A stretch of DNA of 32,346 nt. It comes from an uncultured Collinsella sp. (lineage in GTDB: Bacteria; Actinomycetota; Coriobacteriia; Coriobacteriales; Coriobacteriaceae). Below are positions 16,968 to 25,849 of this stretch, one piece after another. Location: NCBI GenBank assembly GCA_937958315.1, contig CALFGH010000131.1, positions 1-32,346 of the forward strand, given 5' to 3'. The position numbers and the translations under genes are program-made. Position 1 is the stretch's first letter. Each line of letters begins with the position of its first letter. A model generated the notes under the pieces. That model was not told where the DNA came from and searched no databases. It saw only the letters and a list, made by a program, of their open reading frames with translations.

Positions 16968-17849
16968 ATGCAAAACCTTTTAGAACTCAAAGGCATCTCA
17001 CGCCGTGTGAGCGACCGCTTTTCACTACGCGACGTCACGCTCGCTGTGGAGCCCGGCCAGATCGTTGGCTTTGTAGGCGCAAACGGCGCCGGCAAGACAA
17101 CGACCATTCGCGCCGCGCTCGGGCTTATAAAGCTCGATGCCGGCGAGGTGCACCTGTTTGGGCAGCGCTGTGGCGCCGACGCGCCCGATGAATCGCAACG
17201 CCATCTACGCTCCCGCGTCGGTCTTGTCCTGGACACGTGCCCCTTCCCCTCCACGCTCAGGGTGGGCCAGATCGAGTCGCTCGTAGGCCCGGCGTACCCC
17301 ACATGGGACCGCGAAACGTTCGCCGGATTCATCAACCGATTTGGCCTCGATCCCAAGACAAAGGTCAAGGACCTCTCCCGCGGCATGGGCATGAAACTGC
17401 AGCTTGCCTGTGCACTCAGCCACAATGCCAAGCTGCTCGTTTTGGACGAAGCCACCGCGGGCCTCGATCCCATGGCACGCGAGGAACTGCTTGATGAGCT
17501 GCTTGCCTTTGTCGCCGACGGCCAGCACAGCGTGTTACTCTCGAGCCACATTACGTCCGACCTCGATCGCACCGCTGATCGCGTCATCTGCATCGAAAAC
17601 GGCTCGATTGCGTTTGACCTGCCGCGCGAGGACATTACCGACCGCGCCGGCATCGCCCACTGTACCCAAGCACAGGCCGCCGAGCTTATGGCTTGCGTCG
17701 AAGGCGCCCGTGCCGCCCACCACGCCTATAGCGTGGACGTGCTCGTGCCCAACCGTTGCGAAGCGCTCGAGGCCTTTCCCGAGATTCCCTGCGATCGGGC
17801 AACCATTGATGACTATCTTCGCCTCACGCTGAAAGGGGCTTCGAAATGA
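16968..17849 (+). CDS. ABC transporter ATP-binding protein
   Basis: The 293-residue ATPase has Walker A GANGAGKTT at residues 37-45, signature LSRGMGMKLQLACAL near 135-149, Walker B LLVLDEATAGLDP near 154-166 and the H-loop in VLLSSHITSD. The signature begins LSRGM rather than LSGGQ, as in many drug or bacteriocin-type exporters of the YtrB/BcrA group. It overlaps the permease gene by 4 bp (ATGA), and follows the GntR regulator in the same operon. The partner permease is the only membrane component, so a homodimeric exporter is likely. The substrate is unknown; cell-envelope antibiotics are typical for the YtrA group. Confidence 0.93.
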   Translation: MQNLLELKGISRRVSDRFSLRDVTLAVEPGQIVGFVGANGAGKTTTIRAALGLIKLDAGEVHLFGQRCGADAPDESQRHLRSRVGLVLDTCPFPSTLRVGQIESLVGPAYPTWDRETFAGFINRFGLDPKTKVKDLSRGMGMKLQLACALSHNAKLLVLDEATAGLDPMAREELLDELLAFVADGQHSVLLSSHITSDLDRTADRVICIENGSIAFDLPREDITDRAGIAHCTQAQAAELMACVEGARAAHHAYSVDVLVPNRCEALEAFPEIPCDRATIDDYLRLTLKGASK

Positions 17850-18544
17850 AACGCGCCTTTATGTCCGAGCTCGCCATCGTTCGCTCGCTTGCCCCAAGCA
17901 TTGCGGGTGTCGGCTTGTTCATATTCGTCGTGCTGACCCTTGCCAACGCATCGGACGGCGATTCCAGCATGAGCGCTGGCGCCTGCGCGGTCAGTGCCAT
18001 GTCACCCATCATGGTCATGAGCTCGCTGGCCGGCTTCGACAATCAAAACGGTTGGGAGCGCTATCGCGCAACGCTGTCTCTCTCGCGTAAAGACATCATC
18101 TGCGCACGCTACCTGAGCATCATTGTCTTCTCGGCTGTCATGGCGTGCGCCGCCGCGCTTCTGAGCATCGTCTCCTTCCCGCTCTTCAACAGCGCGGGTA
18201 TCCCGTTGACGGGACAGATTGTCTTTGAGATTGCAATAGCCTCAGCAGCATCAATGCTCATCTCCCTCATGATGGTGTTTTTGGCGCAGCCGCTGTTCTT
18301 TCGCTTTGGACACATGGAGGCGCTGCGCCTATCCGTTGGCCTGTTTGCCATGCTCGGATGCCTTGCCATGGCCACGCTGAGCTCCTCCAACCCCATCAGC
18401 AACTGGCTCATGTCGATTGCCGGAGCGAATCCCGATCCTGCCGTTCTGGGCTGTCTGTGTGCAGGCATCGCCGCACTTGCCCTCGCGCTATGTGCAATCA
18501 GCTGCGCCGTCAGCACCAAGGTTTATCGAGCACGCGATCTGTAA
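17846..18544 (+). CDS. ABC-2 type permease
   Basis: The 232-residue protein has about six hydrophobic segments, including LAPSIAGVGLFIFVVLTLAN, YLSIIVFSAVMACAAALLSI and the last one GCLCAGIAALALALCAISCA. The layout suits the small ABC-2 permeases paired with YtrB-like ATPases. The start overlaps the ATPase stop (ATGA), so translation is coupled. It ends the operon. Its sequence is variable in this family and gives no clue to substrate. Confidence 0.85.
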   Translation: MKRAFMSELAIVRSLAPSIAGVGLFIFVVLTLANASDGDSSMSAGACAVSAMSPIMVMSSLAGFDNQNGWERYRATLSLSRKDIICARYLSIIVFSAVMACAAALLSIVSFPLFNSAGIPLTGQIVFEIAIASAASMLISLMMVFLAQPLFFRFGHMEALRLSVGLFAMLGCLAMATLSSSNPISNWLMSIAGANPDPAVLGCLCAGIAALALALCAISCAVSTKVYRARDL

Positions 18545-18600
18545 TCGACAGCTAAAGGACTTGGGCGGCACCCCACCTCATTTACTAGATAAGACGAAGC

Positions 18601-18637
18601 AGCGACAACGTCGCTACCGCCCTTCACGGCATGCCGT
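18601..18637. terminator. Two short hairpins after the ABC operon
   Basis: AGCGACAACGTCGCT (6-bp arms) and the perfect palindrome ACGGCATGCCGT followed by TTTAAATC lie 57-93 bp beyond the permease stop. They may end the operon. The remainder of 18638-18818 shows no gene or recognised riboswitch. Confidence 0.35.
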
Positions 18638-18818
18638 TTAAATCTTGGCAACCAAAGAGAAGCCGACAGCATATCGACAATTCGAGCCTTCACCAAATGG
18701 CTCCCCGGAACATAACCCCCGTCTCGCCGCGGCCATATCAAACCTTCATGGAGGGGCGGTATCCTCATGTCCATAAAACTCGCAGGATAAACCCATTATC
18801 CAAGGAGGCACCGCACCC

Positions 18819-19694
18819 GTGTCGTGGGTTGTCGCAGCATTTGCGTCAGCATTCTTTGCCGGCATCACATCCATCTTGGCCAAATGCGGCATCAAGCAGA
18901 CCGACTCCGATGTCGCGACGGCCATTCGCACCTGCGTGGTGCTCGTTTTCGCCTGGGCAATGGCGGGCATTTCTGGATCCATTGGAACCATTGGCAGCAT
19001 CGAACCCAGATCCTGGCTCTTTCTCGTCCTCTCGGGACTCGCTACCGGTGCTTCGTGGATTTGTTACTTTAAGGCGTTGAGCATCGGAAATGTCAATAAG
19101 GTCGTACCGGTCGACAAGATGAGCACCGTGCTCGCCGCGCTGGTCGCCATCGCGCTTTTTGACGAGACGAGCAACCTTGCGGTTAAGCTCGTGGGAACCG
19201 CTGTCATCACCCTCGGCACGTTTTTAATGATCGAGAAGAAGCAGTCCGCCGAACCCGAGCAGCAGCAAGACCGAACCTGGCTCGCTTACGCCCTCGGCGC
19301 CGCCGTGTTCGCGGCACTCACCTCCGTCCTCGCCAAGATCGGCATCGAAGGCGTCGAGTCAAACCTGGCCACGGCAATCCGCACCAGCGTGGTACTGGTT
19401 ATGGCATGGGCAATCGTGGCAGCCAAGGGAAAACTGGAGCAGGTCGCGCACGTTGACCGGCGCGAACTCACATTTCTCGCAACATCGGGCATCGCGACTG
19501 GAGCATCGTGGCTGCTCTATTACTATGCCATCGCTGCAGGCCAGGTGAGTGTCGTGGTGCAGATCGACAAACTATCGATTGTCGTATCGGTGCTATTTGC
19601 GCGCCTGGCATTCAACGAAAAACTCTCCCGCCGCAGCGCCATCGGTCTCGCCCTCATCGTACTGGGCACCGCCGCGCTTGCAATTTGGAAGTAG
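18819..19694 (+). CDS. EamA-family transporter with tandem repeats
   Basis: The 291-residue protein has ten helices formed by two obvious internal repeats. FFAGITSILAKCGIKQTDSD followed by VATAIRTCVVLVFAWAM recurs as VFAALTSVLAKIGIEGVESN followed by LATAIRTSVVLVMAWAI. Each repeat ends with a VDK or IDK helix (VNKVVPVDKMSTVLAALVAI, VVVQIDKLSIVVSVLFARLA). This clear duplication is typical of EamA proteins. The start is GTG with AAGGAGG 10 nt upstream. It stands alone, with no linked regulator, and is convergent with the ClC gene. Substrate unknown. Confidence 0.88.
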   Translation: MSWVVAAFASAFFAGITSILAKCGIKQTDSDVATAIRTCVVLVFAWAMAGISGSIGTIGSIEPRSWLFLVLSGLATGASWICYFKALSIGNVNKVVPVDKMSTVLAALVAIALFDETSNLAVKLVGTAVITLGTFLMIEKKQSAEPEQQQDRTWLAYALGAAVFAALTSVLAKIGIEGVESNLATAIRTSVVLVMAWAIVAAKGKLEQVAHVDRRELTFLATSGIATGASWLLYYYAIAAGQVSVVVQIDKLSIVVSVLFARLAFNEKLSRRSAIGLALIVLGTAALAIWK

Positions 19695-19788
19695 CGCCGA
19701 TACCGAACGAAATCCAGTCCACCCGCAAATCCGTGACACAGCGCCCGCACCGGACTTGAGATGTTTGTACTGACTGCGCGCTACCGTG

Positions 19789-21093
19789 CTACTTGCGCAG
19801 CGGCTTGGGCAGCGGGATGCCGGCGGCGATGACGGCCGCGATAATCATGCAGACGATACCCTTGAGCGGGAAGCACATGAGCAGCAGGCCCACGACCATG
19901 ACCGGCTGACGCATGACCGCGCCCATCGTCGATGCCGTGCAGACGGCGACGCAAAAGACCGGATCTGCGCCGGTGAGGATGGCAAGGCCATAGCCCAGGC
20001 TTACGCCCGAGAAGATAACGGGGAAGAAGTGGCCGCCGCGCCAACCAAGGTTGATGAGGGCGGGCGTCAGCATGGCCTTAACAAGACCGGTCGCGATAAG
20101 CACGCCGGCGGGAATGGTGAGGTAGGTCTCCATAAGTACATCGGCCTGGGTCTCGCCGGCAAACATGGTGTAGGGCAAGACCGTGCCGCAGATGGCGAGC
20201 GCCAGACCAGCCAGCATGGCCTTGACGACAGGACGCTCCCCTATTGCATGGGACAGCGCCTCGCTCGCGTGCTCCGAGACAAAGTACAGCCAGCCGCAAA
20301 CGGTGCCAACCAACGCCAGCGGGATGAGCCAGGCAAGCTCCAGGTTGCCCACCTCGGCGGCCTCGAACCTGGGCATGCCCATGCCGCCGCCCACAAGTTG
20401 GCCAAGCAGCAGGTAGGTGCCCAGACCGCCAGCGATCGCGATACCGTAGACCACAGTCTTCTGTGCCTTGGGCAGCTTGATGGTGATCTCGCCGGACGCG
20501 GACCCATCGTCGGCGTCTTCGCCCTGGCCGTCGGCGCTACCGGCGAGCGGCGCCACAAAGCCAAAGACGGGCGCGGTAAAGAGTGCCGTCAGGGCAGCCT
20601 GGGTGCCCAGCAGCGTGAGCTCCCTAAACTCGGCGCCAAAGCGGCGCATGCGGTCGCCGACCCAGCTGCACAGACCCGCGATAACGCCGGTCAGGCCGGC
20701 CTCCGGTCCAATACTTCCGCCAAACAGCAGCGGCAGCAATGCCGCGAGCGAAAGCCTGCCCAGATTGTCATACGGGTAGCGCCCATCTTGCTTAACCTTA
20801 GCCATCACCTGGTTGAGGTCGTCGGTCTTGGTGCCCGTAAGCTTTTCGTACAGACCGATCAGCAGGCCGCCCAGCAGGCAGACAAAAAACGGATACGGCA
20901 GAAAACCGAACGGGCCGCTGGCGAGTTCGGGCGACGCCGCGCCCAGCATGTGGGGGATCTCGGTCCACAGATAGTCGATACCGTGCTCCATCGCAAAAAA
21001 GAACAGCCAGACCGCGGCACCTGCGAACGCACCGGTCACGGCAACGCTAACTAAAAACAGCGCGCGGTTTGTGGGTTTGGCAAGGTTGTCCAT
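19789..21093 (-). CDS. ClC-family chloride/anion channel, YfeO-like
   Basis: The 434-residue protein has the many-helix ClC architecture. The first selectivity motif is LLFGGSIGPEAGLTGVIAGL and the third is GWRGGHFFPVIFSG (GxFxP). In classical ClC exchangers the first motif is GxEGP with a gating glutamate. Here the equivalent position is Ile and a Glu follows the proline (GPEA), the pattern of YfeO-like proteins, so its gating and coupling probably differ. A linker of about 20 acidic and polar residues (SADGQGEDADDGSASGE) lies mid-protein. GGGAGGA precedes the ATG. It lies 125 bp downstream of the LOG gene. Confidence 0.88.
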   Translation of the reverse strand: MDNLAKPTNRALFLVSVAVTGAFAGAAVWLFFFAMEHGIDYLWTEIPHMLGAASPELASGPFGFLPYPFFVCLLGGLLIGLYEKLTGTKTDDLNQVMAKVKQDGRYPYDNLGRLSLAALLPLLFGGSIGPEAGLTGVIAGLCSWVGDRMRRFGAEFRELTLLGTQAALTALFTAPVFGFVAPLAGSADGQGEDADDGSASGEITIKLPKAQKTVVYGIAIAGGLGTYLLLGQLVGGGMGMPRFEAAEVGNLELAWLIPLALVGTVCGWLYFVSEHASEALSHAIGERPVVKAMLAGLALAICGTVLPYTMFAGETQADVLMETYLTIPAGVLIATGLVKAMLTPALINLGWRGGHFFPVIFSGVSLGYGLAILTGADPVFCVAVCTASTMGAVMRQPVMVVGLLLMCFPLKGIVCMIIAAVIAAGIPLPKPLRK

Positions 21094-21218
21094 CGGGTCC
21101 TCCCGCGGTCAAAGTCGACATAATTACGTTTTATTGTAGAGCGAGCGTTGCCCAGACAAGCCAACCATCTGCGCCACAAACGGCACCATTGGGAGTCATA
21201 GTGGGGCAGGCTCAAGAC

Positions 21219-21752
21219 TTATCCGTTGATAATCGAGACAATCTCGCGCAAATCGTCGGCAAAGTAGATGCCTTGCTGGCGCCTCGGGCTCGAAAGCCCC
21301 TTATCAATCATGTGCCCGAGCAGCGCCTTGAGGTCGTTGTAGTAACCGTCAAGGTTATACAGGATGCACGGAGCACTCAGGTGCCCCAACGACACCGCGG
21401 ACATGACCTCGGCAATCTCCTCGAGCGTGCCCGTCCCACCGGGAAAGGCAATGAACGCATCGCCGAGCTCAATCATCTTGGCCTTGCGCTCGGCCATATC
21501 GCTCGTCGCGATGAGGTCATCGATGCCGTCGTGCTGAAACTCGGCCTCTATAAAAAAGCTCGGCTCAACACCCGTCACGTGTCCACCTGCCTCGAGTACG
21601 CTATCGGCGAGCGCGCCCATCAGGCCCGATTTGGACCCGCCGTATACCAGCGCGTGCCCGTTGGAGCCAATCCAGTTGCCCAGCTCTTGCACCGCAGGCA
21701 GAAACGCCGGGTCATTGCCGACGCTGGCGCCCAGGTATACCGTGATATTCAT
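21219..21752 (-). CDS. LOG-family nucleotide phosphoribohydrolase-like protein
   Basis: The 177-residue product has a Rossmann-like fold with VYLGASVGNDPAFLPAVQEL at the N-terminus, LVYGGSKSGLMGALADSVLE next, and the family motif FPGGTGTLEEIAEVMS (PGGxGTxxE) with catalytic Glu. LOG proteins hydrolyse nucleoside 5'-monophosphates, releasing base and ribose-5-phosphate; plant LOG makes active cytokinin. In bacteria the role is often nucleotide clean-up. GAGGGGGA precedes the ATG. It lies 36 bp downstream of the potassium channel gene and probably shares its transcript. Confidence 0.9.
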   Translation of the reverse strand: MNITVYLGASVGNDPAFLPAVQELGNWIGSNGHALVYGGSKSGLMGALADSVLEAGGHVTGVEPSFFIEAEFQHDGIDDLIATSDMAERKAKMIELGDAFIAFPGGTGTLEEIAEVMSAVSLGHLSAPCILYNLDGYYNDLKALLGHMIDKGLSSPRRQQGIYFADDLREIVSIING

Positions 21753-21788
21753 ATTCAGTCCCCCTCGTCGTGACGCGCGGCGCCCGTT

Positions 21789-22214
21789 CTAGCGTTGGCG
21801 TCGGCGATATTCGCGCACACGGCGCGACAGGTCGGCGAGCTCGTCACGATCGAGCTCTTCCAAATGCTCCAGATCGTCCATAAAGCGCGCCATGGTGTCC
21901 TTTTGGCGCAGCTTGATGAGCGTATTGCAGTAGTTCACCGCCACACCCGTGAGCATGGCAATGTAGAAGATGCTGATGACGCTCAGGACGACGGTAATAG
22001 CACGGGCGACCGGCGTTTCGGCCGGGATATCGCCAAAGCCGATGGTCGAGACGGTCTCAAAGCTAAACCAGAGGCCATCGCCAAACGTAAGGGTCGTGGG
22101 CTCGGACAGCCAGACAGCCGTCGAGCACAGCAGATAGAAGATGAGGAACAGGCCCGTGATACGCACGAAACCGGCCTGGCGCAAAACATCGGCAAGCGTC
22201 CTCAGCTTTTTCAT
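21789..22214 (-). CDS. Two-helix potassium channel (Ion_trans_2)
   Basis: The 141-residue protein has helix 1 (FVRITGLFLIFYLLCSTAVW), a pore loop with the filter STIGFGDIPAETPVA, and helix 2 (AITVVLSVISIFYIAMLTGV). A charged cytoplasmic tail (MARFMDDLEHLEELDRDELA and RRVREYRRRQR) follows, which may form a coiled coil. TIGFGD is the K+ filter sequence. There is no RCK domain, so ligand gating is not evident. The start at 22214 (MKKLRTL) has AAGGGG upstream; a longer frame to 22265 would add a polar extension. It is divergent from the hybrid kinase. Confidence 0.85.
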   Translation of the reverse strand: MKKLRTLADVLRQAGFVRITGLFLIFYLLCSTAVWLSEPTTLTFGDGLWFSFETVSTIGFGDIPAETPVARAITVVLSVISIFYIAMLTGVAVNYCNTLIKLRQKDTMARFMDDLEHLEELDRDELADLSRRVREYRRRQR

Positions 22215-22265
22215 CTCGACCCCTTTTCCCAGACGCCCAATCACGTTTGCTCGGTATTGTCCCAC

Positions 22266-22340
22266 AACCGGCAGTTAGGCAACCGGCAGTTAGGGACGTT
22301 CCTTTTGTGCCGGCAGAAATGGACTGTCCCCAACTGCCGG
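22266..22340. repeat. 15-bp tandem pair plus GGGAC inverted repeat
   Basis: AACCGGCAGTTAGG occurs twice with a 15-bp period (22266 and 22281). The second copy starts a 20-bp left arm CCGGCAGTTAGGGACGTTCC that pairs with GGACTGTCCCCAACTGCCGG at 22321-22340 with three mismatches. It lies in the divergent region between the K+ channel and hybrid kinase genes and shares the GGGAC core of the other repeats. Confidence 0.65.
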
Positions 22341-22427
22341 ACGGGACCGTTTAGCGGTGCGGCGGCCGACTGGGCAGGCTGAGCTGGTATCCTTATGCGG
22401 TATTGTCTCGATTCGTTAGGATTGCAC

Positions 22428-25232
22428 GTGAGAGCTTCCGCTGTCCTTCGTTCAGTTATATGTCGCACCCTGGCCGTCGCGCTTGCTGCGTTCGCCGTAC
22501 TGAGCGCCGTCATACCCGTCCCCGCCTTTGCCGCCGACTCTGACCAGCAGGTCAAGACGGTCCGCGTTGGCTGGCTTATCAACAACGAAGGCTTCCAGGA
22601 CGGCACCCCCGGCGAGCGTCTCTCGGGCTGGGGTTATGACTACCTGCAGACGCTGTCATACTACACGCCGGGCTGGCAATACGAATACGTCTCCGGCACC
22701 TTCACCGAGCTTATGGACATGCTCGAGGCGGGCGAAATCGACCTCATGCCCAACATCTCCTACTCCGAGGAACGCGCCCAAAAGCTGCTCTTCTCCTCGA
22801 ACCCCGAGGGCGCCGAGCGCTACTACATCTACGCCAAGCCCGATCGCGACGACCTGGCCAAGGGTGACCCCCAAGCGCTCCAGGGCCTTACCATCGGTTG
22901 CAACTCCGGTGTTATGCAAACCTTCGTTGGCCAGCAGTGGCTCGCCAACGAAGGAATCACCTGCACATACAGGGAGTATGACGGAGGCTCCATGCTCTTT
23001 GACGCACTCGCAAACGACGAAGTCGACGCCGTCATCATGAACGACACCATCTCGTCGCCCGATGCGTCGCCCATGTTCTACGTTGGCTCGAGTGACTACT
23101 ATTTTGCCGTCCCCAAAAGCCGCCCCGACCTGATGGACGACATCAATGCCGCCATGTCGGCAATCGCCAGCGTCAACCCACGCTATATCGACGAAGTCAA
23201 ATCTAACTACTCGGCCCAAAACAGCGGTTCATCATCGCTCAACGGCCCCGAACGTTCCTGGCTCAAAGAAAACAACAACACCATCACGCTCGGCTACATT
23301 ACGGGCAAACTCCCCTACTGCAACGAAGACGAAGACGGCAAAATGGAAGGCTCGCTCGCATCGCTTGCGACGACGCTGCACGATAAATTTGGCATTACGG
23401 TCAAAACCGTCGCCTTTGATAGCTACAAGATGATGTCAAAGGCCCTGTCAAAGGGAAGCATAGACGTTGCACTGCCGGTATACCGAGATTACTGGTTTGC
23501 CGAGCAATCAGGCGTTGTGCAGTCGGTATCGTTGGGGACCATATCCCTCACCGCCATCCACACTGGCAGCAACCTGAACAAAGACCTTCAGAACATCGCC
23601 TGCACCAAATCATCGTTTATCAACCAAAATGTACTTGTAAATCTGTTCCCCACAGCGACCGTGACCGAATACCAATCCGACGATGAAGCGTTCGACGCCC
23701 TCAGGAAGGGAACGGCGCACTGCATCGTCGCTCCCAGCTCACGCATAAAAACCATCGGCGACCGTCATGATCTCAAGGACTACGAGACGGTCGAGCTCCC
23801 TGACACCTGTGAGCTCTCGTGCTGGATTTCGCGCGGAAAGCCCGAGCTGTTGGGAATCATCAACAAGGGCATCATCAATGCCGGAGAATCGCTCTCCGCA
23901 AGCAATTACTCATCCACGTCGTACACGACCCAGGAATCAGACACGCTTCGATTCCTTTTTCGCAACCGCACCGCCATTGCCGCTACCCTCATCGGTATGT
24001 TGTCGGTCGGTATCGTCCTGCTCATCTGGGCGCTCGTGCGCGCTCGGACCGAGCGCGAAAAAGCCGATGCCGCCAACGCCGCTAAGACGGCATTCCTCAC
24101 GCGCATGAGCCACGACATCCGTACGCCACTCAACGGCATCCTGGGTCTTATCGAAATTGAGGAATTGAAAGACGGCGACATGCAGGCCGCCCGCGAAAGC
24201 CGCGCCAAGGCGCGTGTTGCCGCCAATCACCTACTCTCGCTGATCAACGACATTCTCGAGATGGGCAAAATCGAAGACCGCAAGCTAACTCTGGAACATG
24301 CGCCTTTTAACCTCAAAGAGCTCTGTGACGATACGCTGGTGCTGTGCAAGCTCCGCGCATCCGATAACGGCATCACAATGCAGGACAATAGTCTGCCGTA
24401 CGCCACGGGGCCATACATGATCGGCAGTCCCACCCATATCCGACAGATCATAATCAACCTGTTAGACAACAGCATTAAGTACAACAAGCGCGGCGGCTCC
24501 GTCACCTTTAGTTCAAAGACCAAGCCATTCGATGATGGGCGCGCGCTCTTTTGCTTTAGCGTTTCGGATACCGGCATTGGCATGGCTCCCGAGTTTTTAA
24601 AGCATATCTATGAGCCGTTTGCACAAGAAGGTGACAATGCGCGCAGCAAGTTCCAAGGAACCGGCATGGGCATGCCAATCGTCAAGTCGCTTATTGAACT
24701 GATGGGCGGTACGATTGAGATTTCGAGTGAGGTTGACGTGGGAAGTACGTTCAACGTCCAGATTCCGCTCGATATCGACAAGAACCCTCAGACGCGGGCA
24801 GATACGGTCGAGAGGGCGCTCGACTGCTCGCTCGCCGACATGAACGTGCTGCTCGCCGAAGACAACGAATTGAATGCCGAGATTGCCCAGGCGCTGCTCG
24901 AAAGCGAAGGCATTGTCGTAACTCGCGCCGCCGATGGCAACGAAGCGGTCGACCTATACGTTGGCCGTCCCGCCGGCAGCTTCGATGCGATTCTGATGGA
25001 CATCATGATGCCGGGCATGGACGGCTATGAGGCAACCCGCGCGATTCGTCTGAGCGAGAAGGTCGATGCAGCCGATATCCCCATCATCGCGCTCACCGCC
25101 AACGCCTTTGCCGAGGACGCCAAGGCGGCACACGATGCCGGCATGAACGCCCATCTGTCCAAACCGCTCGACTTTAACAAGCTCAAAAACATACTCGCGC
25201 GCATCAAGAAAAACGGATCCGTTTCGCTATAG
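22428..25232 (+). CDS. Hybrid sensor histidine kinase, EvgS/BvgS-like
   Basis: The 934-residue protein senses an extracytoplasmic ligand. A signal peptide (LAVALAAFAVLSAVIPVPAF, cleaved near AFA|A) precedes two SBP_bac_3 domains (about residues 43-255 and 275-490), a membrane helix (about 514-536, IAATLIGMLSVGIVLLIWAL), HisKA with FLTRMSHDIRTPLNG (His562), HATPase with NLLDNSIKYN, DTGIGM and GTGMGM, and a receiver domain with LLAEDNE, phospho-Asp858 in LMDIMMPGMDGY and the KP motif. There is no Hpt domain or adjacent response regulator, so a separate Hpt partner is needed for a full relay. The GTG at 22428 has TAGGA 7 nt upstream and gives a clean signal peptide; ATG at 22395 has no ribosome-binding site. 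Confidence 0.9.
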   Translation: MRASAVLRSVICRTLAVALAAFAVLSAVIPVPAFAADSDQQVKTVRVGWLINNEGFQDGTPGERLSGWGYDYLQTLSYYTPGWQYEYVSGTFTELMDMLEAGEIDLMPNISYSEERAQKLLFSSNPEGAERYYIYAKPDRDDLAKGDPQALQGLTIGCNSGVMQTFVGQQWLANEGITCTYREYDGGSMLFDALANDEVDAVIMNDTISSPDASPMFYVGSSDYYFAVPKSRPDLMDDINAAMSAIASVNPRYIDEVKSNYSAQNSGSSSLNGPERSWLKENNNTITLGYITGKLPYCNEDEDGKMEGSLASLATTLHDKFGITVKTVAFDSYKMMSKALSKGSIDVALPVYRDYWFAEQSGVVQSVSLGTISLTAIHTGSNLNKDLQNIACTKSSFINQNVLVNLFPTATVTEYQSDDEAFDALRKGTAHCIVAPSSRIKTIGDRHDLKDYETVELPDTCELSCWISRGKPELLGIINKGIINAGESLSASNYSSTSYTTQESDTLRFLFRNRTAIAATLIGMLSVGIVLLIWALVRARTEREKADAANAAKTAFLTRMSHDIRTPLNGILGLIEIEELKDGDMQAARESRAKARVAANHLLSLINDILEMGKIEDRKLTLEHAPFNLKELCDDTLVLCKLRASDNGITMQDNSLPYATGPYMIGSPTHIRQIIINLLDNSIKYNKRGGSVTFSSKTKPFDDGRALFCFSVSDTGIGMAPEFLKHIYEPFAQEGDNARSKFQGTGMGMPIVKSLIELMGGTIEISSEVDVGSTFNVQIPLDIDKNPQTRADTVERALDCSLADMNVLLAEDNELNAEIAQALLESEGIVVTRAADGNEAVDLYVGRPAGSFDAILMDIMMPGMDGYEATRAIRLSEKVDAADIPIIALTANAFAEDAKAAHDAGMNAHLSKPLDFNKLKNILARIKKNGSVSL

Positions 25233-25274
25233 TTTGTGCTCAACCACCACGCACGACCAGAAAGGAAGCCAACG

Positions 25275-25754
25275 ATGTTTAGGCCCTTACGTCGAAAGAA
25301 ACGCGCCATCACCGACGAGGAAGCGCGCGAACTGCTCGCTACCTGCAAGCGCGGCGTCTTTGCCGTCAACGGCGACGATGGCTACCCGTACGCCATTCCC
25401 GTCAACTACTTCTTTGACGCCGAGCACGACAAGATTTATTTCCATGGCGCCAAGGCTGGCCACAAGGTCGATTCACTCAAGCGCGATGACAAGGTCTGCT
25501 TTACCGTTTACGGCAACGAGTGGTACAAGGACGGTGACTGGGCTCCCTACGTTATGAGTACCGTGGTCTTTGGCCGCTGTCGCCTGGTTGATGAGGCGCC
25601 TGCATTCATCGAGGACAAAGTCCGCCAGCTCGCGCTTAAGTACTACCCTTCTGCCGAAGAAGTCGAGGAGGAAATCGCCAAGGACATCAAGGGCGTCCAA
25701 CTCTACGAGATTTCGATTGAGCATCTTTGCGGCAAGCAGATTCAAGAAAAATAA
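25275..25754 (+). CDS. NimA-like pyridoxamine 5'-phosphate oxidase-family flavoprotein
   Basis: The 159-residue protein has the split-barrel FMN-binding fold. Landmarks are RAITDEEARELLATCKRGVF, then DGYPYAIPVNYFFDAEHDKI, YFHGAKAGHKVDSLKRDDKV and CFTVYG. These match the Nim (nitroimidazole reductase) branch of the family. Such proteins reduce small molecules or bind heme/FMN; resistance to nitroimidazoles cannot be inferred from this alone. The ATG at 25275 has AAAGGAA 8 nt upstream. It follows the hybrid kinase by 42 bp on the same strand and may be co-transcribed. Confidence 0.85.
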   Translation: MFRPLRRKKRAITDEEARELLATCKRGVFAVNGDDGYPYAIPVNYFFDAEHDKIYFHGAKAGHKVDSLKRDDKVCFTVYGNEWYKDGDWAPYVMSTVVFGRCRLVDEAPAFIEDKVRQLALKYYPSAEEVEEEIAKDIKGVQLYEISIEHLCGKQIQEK

Positions 25755-25805
25755 ACCTCCGCAGCAGGTCTGCGCCCAATGGTTACAGATGCCTTACCAC
25801 ACGGG

Positions 25806-25831
25806 GCCTTCTAGCCGACTTGGCAGAAGGC
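25806..25831. terminator. Hairpin between convergent genes
   Basis: GCCTTCT and AGAAGGC flank a 12-nt loop midway between the NimA-like gene and the convergent aminotransferase. There is no clear T-tract, so terminator function is tentative. Confidence 0.4.
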
Positions 25832-25849
25832 TCCGCATGCAGTGCGCGC

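Noticed and set aside
18545..18818. Guanidine or other riboswitch before the second EamA gene
   Set aside because: The hairpins at 18601 and 18626 lack the paired ACGR loops or other conserved cores, and lie nearer the ABC operon's end.
19786..21054. 422-codon open frame on the plus strand
   Set aside because: It is antisense to the ClC gene, and its translation (His, Gln and Arg-rich, no hydrophobic core) does not look like a protein.
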